Positions 60,088 through 64,000 of a stretch of 64,000 nucleotides of DNA are shown here, piece after piece. This stretch comes from DAINPP01 sp963667315 (GTDB lineage Bacteria > Thermotogota > Thermotogae > MWEM01). Each line of letters begins with the position of its first letter. Position 1 is the stretch's first letter. Made by a program: the position numbers and the translations under genes. The stretch is taken from contig OY763325.1 of NCBI GenBank assembly GCA_963667315.1, positions 3,162,001 through 3,226,000 of the forward strand. Reading direction: 5' to 3'. The notes under the pieces were generated by a model, which was not told where the DNA came from, did no database searches, and worked only from the letters and a program-made list of their open reading frames with translations.

Positions 60088-60684
60088 TCACAATGAATAG
60101 TGTTTTATAATCTCATCTTCGATTGACTGAGGGACAAATCCGCGAATCGACTTTCCTTGTGAGATTCTCTCCCTGATCTCTGTCGATGAAATTTCTATAT
60201 ACGACGTATCGTATACCGTTACCCGGTCCGGATATCGTTTTTCAGTTTCCGAAATTCCCGAACTGTTTTTTCTTTTATAGACGGCAAGTGTTGTTTTCTC
60301 TAAAATCTTATCGGCATCTTTCCATCTGTGAAAACTTTGCAATGAATCCTGCCCGATAATGATGACAGGATACTCGGTAAACTGTATTTTAAATCTGTTC
60401 AGCGTGTCAATCGTATAAGAAGGTTTATCAATGCCGGTTCCCTTTTCAATATCCAGTATATCAATTCCATTAATTCCGGAAAAAGCCTGTTTACACCAGC
60501 TATACCTGACAGCATAGGGGGTAGTCTCGTCTCCCGTTTTAAAAGGTGAACAACCCGCCGGAACAATATATAATTTTTTTAAAGGGGGGAGAAATTCAAG
60601 TATCTTCTGTGCGATGATGATATGAGCGTTGTGAATAGGGTCAAATGATCCGCCAAATATTGCATAGTTTTTTAAGGAAGTCAT
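60088..60684 (-). CDS. nadD: Nicotinate-nucleotide adenylyltransferase
   Basis: 198 residues from ATG 60684 (GGAGAGG upstream; an earlier in-frame ATG at 60732 gives a non-conserved extension). N-terminal GGSFDPIHNAHIIIAQ is the nucleotidyltransferase HxGH-type motif (here HNAH), and ISSTEIRERISQGKSIRGFVPQSIEDEI the C-terminal SSTxIR motif. It adenylates nicotinate mononucleotide in NAD synthesis. Confidence 0.93.
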   Translation of the reverse strand: MTSLKNYAIFGGSFDPIHNAHIIIAQKILEFLPPLKKLYIVPAGCSPFKTGDETTPYAVRYSWCKQAFSGINGIDILDIEKGTGIDKPSYTIDTLNRFKIQFTEYPVIIIGQDSLQSFHRWKDADKILEKTTLAVYKRKNSSGISETEKRYPDRVTVYDTSYIEISSTEIRERISQGKSIRGFVPQSIEDEIIKHYSL

Positions 60685-60749
60685 AGCACCTCTCCAATTA
60701 AATCCCTTCCTGGGAGTGGATTTTTCGTGCAAGATGAGTTATCAACAAT

Positions 60750-60774
60750 AAAAAAGGAGCCATTTCAGGCTCCT
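60750..60774 (-). terminator. Terminator of the tRNA-Val gene
   Basis: AGGAGCC (minus arm 60774-60768) with GGCTCCT (60761-60755), 6-nt loop, followed by a T6 run on the minus strand, 4 nt after the CCA end. Confidence 0.88.
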
Positions 60775-60777
60775 CAG

Positions 60778-60852
60778 TGGTGAGTGTGGAGGGGTTTGAA
60801 CCCACGGCCTCTTCCCTGTCAAGGAAGCGCTCTCCCGCTGAGCTACACACTC
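60778..60852 (-). tRNA. tRNA-Val, anticodon GAC
   Basis: Folds as a cloverleaf: acceptor GAGTGTG/CACACTC, discriminator A and encoded CCA (60778-60780); D stem GCTC/GAGC; anticodon arm CTTCC-TTGACAG-GGAAG with GAC; T loop TTCAAAC. One apparent U-U mismatch in the T stem. A hairpin terminator follows. Confidence 0.95.
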
Positions 60853-60904
60853 AAACTCAAAGTGGTATTATTCTATCATACGTTGATTGCGTTGTCAAGC
60901 CTGA

Positions 60905-61297
60905 TTATTTCGTATACTGAAGCTGAGGAATCTGCATCTGCTCCCCGCTTTCTTTAGTGAACGTTGTCATCCCTGTCAATACTGCTTTACAGGCAATCAC
61001 ATCCCCGTTCTTGACATTATCTGCAATATATCCGGTCAGATAAATCACATCGTCATCGTATTCCAGCTCTTTCTTTCGCGTAAACACATACATGGAATAA
61101 TTGTTGCTTCCTTCAGCCATCACCTCAAATGTCTGTCCTTTGATATTAAAGGTTCTGTTGATATATTTGCCGGAATTCTCCATCATCTTTTCATACTCAA
61201 GGTCTGTTGCAACATCTCTGATAACGGAAAAAACGATGAACAAGACCAGAATCAGAACAGCAAGCGTCAGAAACAAATATCTTCTTTTGTCTTTCAC
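60905..61297 (-). CDS. Small membrane-anchored protein, unknown
   Basis: 130 residues from GTG 61297 (GGAGGTG 6 nt upstream). Single N-terminal TM (YLFLTLAVLILVLFIVFSVI) then a small beta-rich domain facing the envelope (TFNIKGQTFEVMAEGSNNYSMYVFTRKKELEYDDDVIYLTGY). The pattern (DDVIYLTGYI, IACKAVLTGM) suggests an OB-like fold, but no family is recognised. Stands between the phosphatase terminator and the tRNA. Confidence 0.65.
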   Translation of the reverse strand: MKDKRRYLFLTLAVLILVLFIVFSVIRDVATDLEYEKMMENSGKYINRTFNIKGQTFEVMAEGSNNYSMYVFTRKKELEYDDDVIYLTGYIADNVKNGDVIACKAVLTGMTTFTKESGEQMQIPQLQYTK

Positions 61298-61322
61298 AAC
61301 AATCACCTCCGTATGATAGTAC

Positions 61323-61346
61323 AAAAGGGGATGATGGTACATCCCC
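61323..61346 (-). terminator. Terminator after the tyrosine phosphatase gene
   Basis: On the minus strand CATCCCC (61346-61340) pairs with GGGGATG (61333-61327), 6-nt loop, followed by TTTT (61326-61323). Confidence 0.75.
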
Positions 61347-61357
61347 CTTCTATCATT

Positions 61358-62413
61358 TTATCTCAGTTTTGCTTCAAGTGCCTTAACTTCAGGATATGTA
61401 AGTCCAACTTTTTCAATGAGATATTTCATTGAAATATAACCGATATTTTCATCAGTTACAGGCTGTTCGTCGTTGATGGATTTGAAGATACCTCTTATAA
61501 TATTTACAACCGCATCGTATGCCTGTGATCCCTTTTCAACATGATAATAGTTTTCATAGGAGATGGCATAATCTTCGTAAACTTCTTCTGTTGTTCCACC
61601 CATGAGGGCTCCAAGGATGGCAACCGTCATACCGGCTCTATCTTTTCCTTCAACACAATGAACGAGGTAAGGACCGTCGTTTTCAATGATAAAGAGTAAT
61701 CCCTGTTTAAGTTTTGCGGCAAATTCATCACTGAGAAGGTCTACACCCATGTTGAGATTGATCATATGACCGGCATCTTTTACGGAAGCGTAGAATGGTG
61801 AAAATCCACAATTTTCAGCGAGTTCTTCATCGGAATCTGAAAGGTTTACAATGGTATTGATCCCCGCTGCTTCAACAAGATCACTTGAGTAAGGAGCTCT
61901 CGGGTCATCGATTGACGGATGTGATGATCTGTAAAGTCTATCGGGGGCTATGCCACCAATGGTGACTTCTCTGAAGTTTGCAAAGATTGCGTCGGAAGCA
62001 TAATCTTCTCTGACTTCAGTTCTGATGAGATGTCTGATCTCGAGTTCTTCGGCATATGCGCCTTTTTCACTCATTGCCCATGTCACTTCTGATCCGACTT
62101 CAAGGGCATATGTCTTTGCGAAATTTGCATAGTTGAGTGCCATCATGAGATGACCGCCTGATACTCTTACAAGTGGTGCTCCTCTGTCAACATCTCCATA
62201 GGTTGTAACAAATGGGATCTCAACTGAAGTTTCTCCCATTGTAACGAGCAGTATATCTCCAAGTTCAAAACCCGCTGCCTCAACATCTGCATTCAATACG
62301 CCTGTGTGTACATTTCCATACTTGTCAACCTCAGTGATTGTGCCTGTGATTGAAGCAAATGTCATCAGGGCTACGACTAAAAAAAGAGTTACTAAAATAC
62401 TTCTTTTGAACAT
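61358..62413 (-). CDS. Exported tyrosine phosphatase with SAM-hydroxide-adenosyltransferase-C-like domain
   Basis: 351 residues. Sec signal MFKRSILVTLFLVVALMTFA. Residues about 20-115 (GTITEVDKYGNVHTGV, GAPLVRVSGGHLMMALN) resemble the C-terminal barrel of SAM hydroxide adenosyltransferases (DUF62). A Y_phosphatase3-type domain follows (about 150-330): RLYRSSHPS, TIVNLSDSDEE and the CX5R loop HCVEGKDRAGM. Exported location implies a phosphotyrosine or other phosphoester target outside the cytoplasm. 21 nt downstream of glnS. Confidence 0.85.
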   Translation of the reverse strand: MFKRSILVTLFLVVALMTFASITGTITEVDKYGNVHTGVLNADVEAAGFELGDILLVTMGETSVEIPFVTTYGDVDRGAPLVRVSGGHLMMALNYANFAKTYALEVGSEVTWAMSEKGAYAEELEIRHLIRTEVREDYASDAIFANFREVTIGGIAPDRLYRSSHPSIDDPRAPYSSDLVEAAGINTIVNLSDSDEELAENCGFSPFYASVKDAGHMINLNMGVDLLSDEFAAKLKQGLLFIIENDGPYLVHCVEGKDRAGMTVAILGALMGGTTEEVYEDYAISYENYYHVEKGSQAYDAVVNIIRGIFKSINDEQPVTDENIGYISMKYLIEKVGLTYPEVKALEAKLR

Positions 62414-62434
62414 TCGAATTCCCCCTTATATGGT

Positions 62435-64000
62435 TTATTTTTTTTGTGCCTTTGCCCAGGAATCCTTCAACGCAACGGATCGGTTGAAAACAGGTTTCTC
62501 AGGTGTTGAGTCATCATCGACACAGAAATATCCCTTTCTCATAAACTGGAAACTTTCGCCGTTTTTTGCCTCTGCGAGCATTGGCTCAATGAGACAGTCT
62601 TGCAGAACAATCAGTGATTCAGGATTGAGATAATCCTTATACGTCTTTCCCTCTTCCATATCTTTCAGGTTTTTCAGTGTGAAGAGTTTGTCATACACTC
62701 TGACTTCTGCTTTCTTTGCGTGTCTGGCCGATACCCAATGCAGTGTTCCCTTGACTCTTCTGCCATCCGGTGTACCGCCCCCTCTGGATTCGGGATCATA
62801 AGTACATCGGAGTTCTGTGATGTTGCCTTCTTCATCCTTGATGACTTGCGTACAGGTGACATAATAGGCAAATTTGAGTCTGACCTCTTTGCCAACGGAC
62901 ATTCTGAAGAACTTACGGGGTGCATTTTCCATGAAGTCATCTCTTTCAATGTAGAGTTCTCTGCAGAAAGCAACCTGTCTGGAACCATCATCAGGGTTCT
63001 CCGGGTTGTTTTGGGCATCGAAATATTCCACTTTATCTTCCGGGTAGTTTTCTATCACGAGTTTAACAGGATTGAGAACAGCCATTCCCCTTGTGGTGGT
63101 CTTGTTTAATTCATCTCTGAGACAATATTCAAGGAATTCGATATCCACCATACTGTCTGCCTTTGCCACACCAACCTCTTCGGCAAATCTTCTGAGTGCC
63201 GTCGGTGTGAATCCTCTTCTTCGGAGCCCACTGATCGTCGGCATTCTCGGATCATCATAACCTGAAACGATACCCGTTTCTACGATTTCACGCAGGAGTC
63301 TCTTACTCATGACCGTATAGCTGAGATTGAGCCTTGCAAATTCGTACTGATGGGGTACAGATGGAACGGAAACATTCTCGATAAACCAATTATAGAGGGG
63401 TCTGTGATCTTCAAATTCCAATGTGCAGATGGAATGTGTAATCCCTTCTATTGCATCTTCATATCCGTGTGCAAAATCGTACATCGGATAAATTTTCCAC
63501 TTGTTACCCAATCTGTAATGTTCTTTCTTCAGAATTCTATACATGATCGGATCTCGCATATTGAGGTTTGAACTGCTCATATCAATCTTAGCCCTTAAAA
63601 CGGCTTCACCTTCACCAAATTCACCGTTTTTCATCTTTTCAAAGAGTTCTAGATTTTCCTCAACCGGCCTGTCTCTGTATGGGGAATTTGTTCCGGGCTG
63701 TTTAAGCGTTCCCCTTTGCTGTCTGATCTCATCAGCCGTCTGATTGTCCACGTATGCAAGTCCCTTCTCTATAAGTTCAATGGCCCAGCCGTAAAACTGT
63801 TCAAAATAGTCCGAGGCATATCTCAATTCATCCCAGTTTGCACCAAGCCAGCTGATATCCTTCTTCATTGATTCCATGAAAGCTTCTTCTTCTTTTTCGG
63901 GATTCGTGTCATCAAATCTCAGGTTGAACTGACCATTGTATTTCCTTGCAAGTCCGTGATTAAGAAGAATGGACTTCGCGTGCCCGATGTGAAGCTGGGC
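62435..64000 (-). CDS. glnS: Glutaminyl-tRNA synthetase, partial (5' end beyond the window)
   Basis: The open frame runs from TAA at 62435 through the right edge (at least 521 residues). The edge region reads AQLHIGHAKSILLNHG (HIGH signature), then RFDDTNPEKEEEAF; the second class I signature is VMSKR in LSYTVMSKRLLRE, and SRGGGTPDGRRVKGT lies in the C-terminal anticodon-binding barrels. This is direct glutaminylation of tRNA-Gln, as opposed to the amidotransferase route. An ATG at 63877 is internal. Confidence 0.95.
   Translation of the reverse strand, partial: AQLHIGHAKSILLNHGLARKYNGQFNLRFDDTNPEKEEEAFMESMKKDISWLGANWDELRYASDYFEQFYGWAIELIEKGLAYVDNQTADEIRQQRGTLKQPGTNSPYRDRPVEENLELFEKMKNGEFGEGEAVLRAKIDMSSSNLNMRDPIMYRILKKEHYRLGNKWKIYPMYDFAHGYEDAIEGITHSICTLEFEDHRPLYNWFIENVSVPSVPHQYEFARLNLSYTVMSKRLLREIVETGIVSGYDDPRMPTISGLRRRGFTPTALRRFAEEVGVAKADSMVDIEFLEYCLRDELNKTTTRGMAVLNPVKLVIENYPEDKVEYFDAQNNPENPDDGSRQVAFCRELYIERDDFMENAPRKFFRMSVGKEVRLKFAYYVTCTQVIKDEEGNITELRCTYDPESRGGGTPDGRRVKGTLHWVSARHAKKAEVRVYDKLFTLKNLKDMEEGKTYKDYLNPESLIVLQDCLIEPMLAEAKNGESFQFMRKGYFCVDDDSTPEKPVFNRSVALKDSWAKAQKK

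Noticed and set aside
63877..63877. ATG at 63877 as the glnS start
   Set aside because: The frame continues to the window edge and includes the HIGH motif, so this Met is internal.
1..64000. CRISPR arrays, restriction or toxin-antitoxin modules
   Set aside because: No regularly spaced repeats, methylase/endonuclease or small toxin-antitoxin pairs were seen.

Overview
The window (low-40s % G+C by eye) is a densely coded bacterial chromosome segment with one insertion sequence and no phage, plasmid, CRISPR or rRNA. The best taxonomic hint is a secreted type I pullulanase (45597-48173) whose N-terminus (HYHRYD...W-x-LW) and catalytic region closely recall Thermotoga PulA from memory. A Sec-exported beta-rich protein and several 'opp-type' sugar/peptide transporters also fit a mesophilic or moderately thermophilic Thermotogota member. 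Other genes (VTC-DUF4956-CotH, EFR1 ferredoxin, DUF3737, NhaC) are Firmicutes-like, so this assignment is a moderate-confidence inference. GTG and TTG starts with strong Shine-Dalgarno sequences are frequent. Extended -10 promoters (TGnTATAAT) recur.

Layout. 1-4606: the tail of an upstream gene (probably a solute-binding protein), a hairpin, then oppB-C-D-F; its OppC carries a ~190-residue extracytoplasmic insert. 4793-6689: a terminator, then a NifX-like gene plus MFS transporter behind a perfect sigma70 promoter that overlaps a CsoR/CstR-type palindrome. 6740-12572: an orphan gene and, on the minus strand, a PhnD-type sensor hybrid kinase, a REC-GGDEF regulator and a Cys-rich protein. 12660-16778: an autoregulated TetR gene with a membrane protein, a GNAT, lipB-lipA and a STAS protein. 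16894-20402: direct repeats like a Pho box, then VTC-DUF4956-CotH. 20511-25297: EFR1 ferredoxin, class I FBP aldolase and a two-subunit 2-oxoacid:ferredoxin oxidoreductase. 25313-26757: an IS3/IS150-type element inserted exactly in the loop of the terminator that follows the oxidoreductase. 26805-32234 (minus): a maltodextrin operon, lacI-malE-malF-malG-cyclomaltodextrinase, behind a promoter with two tandem LacI-type operators. 32568-34622: an ArsR-type regulator with an orphan OppB paralogue. 34680-36887: a Ycf48-like lipoprotein and an MDR oxidoreductase. 36928-43221 (minus): a second, complete opp operon ending in a metal-dependent cyclase. 43422-48173: a barrel-like exported protein, HemW-like radical SAM enzyme and pullulanase. 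48220-53805: a PAS hybrid kinase and a divergent 7TM-Hpt-CheA-like kinase. 53927-58638: DUF3737 under a MerR-type promoter, an exported alpha/beta hydrolase, two tail-to-tail XRE-S24 repressors and an NhaC antiporter. 58732-64000 (minus): U32 peptidase (TrhP-type), nadD, tRNA-Val(GAC), a small anchored protein, an exported tyrosine phosphatase and glnS running off the right edge.

How it fits together. Pullulanase would debranch external alpha-glucans, MalEFG import the oligomers, and the cytoplasmic GH13 enzyme cleave them; aldolase and the 2-oxoacid oxidoreductase lie further along the same catabolism. All three visible binding-protein/permease junctions (two opp, one mal) carry a strong hairpin 10-14 nt after the binding-protein stop, a recurring attenuator design. 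Signalling is rich: three large kinases, a c-di-GMP-type regulator, STAS, and TetR, LacI, ArsR and XRE regulators. Promoters with CsoR-, MerR- and PhoB-like architecture imply regulators encoded elsewhere.
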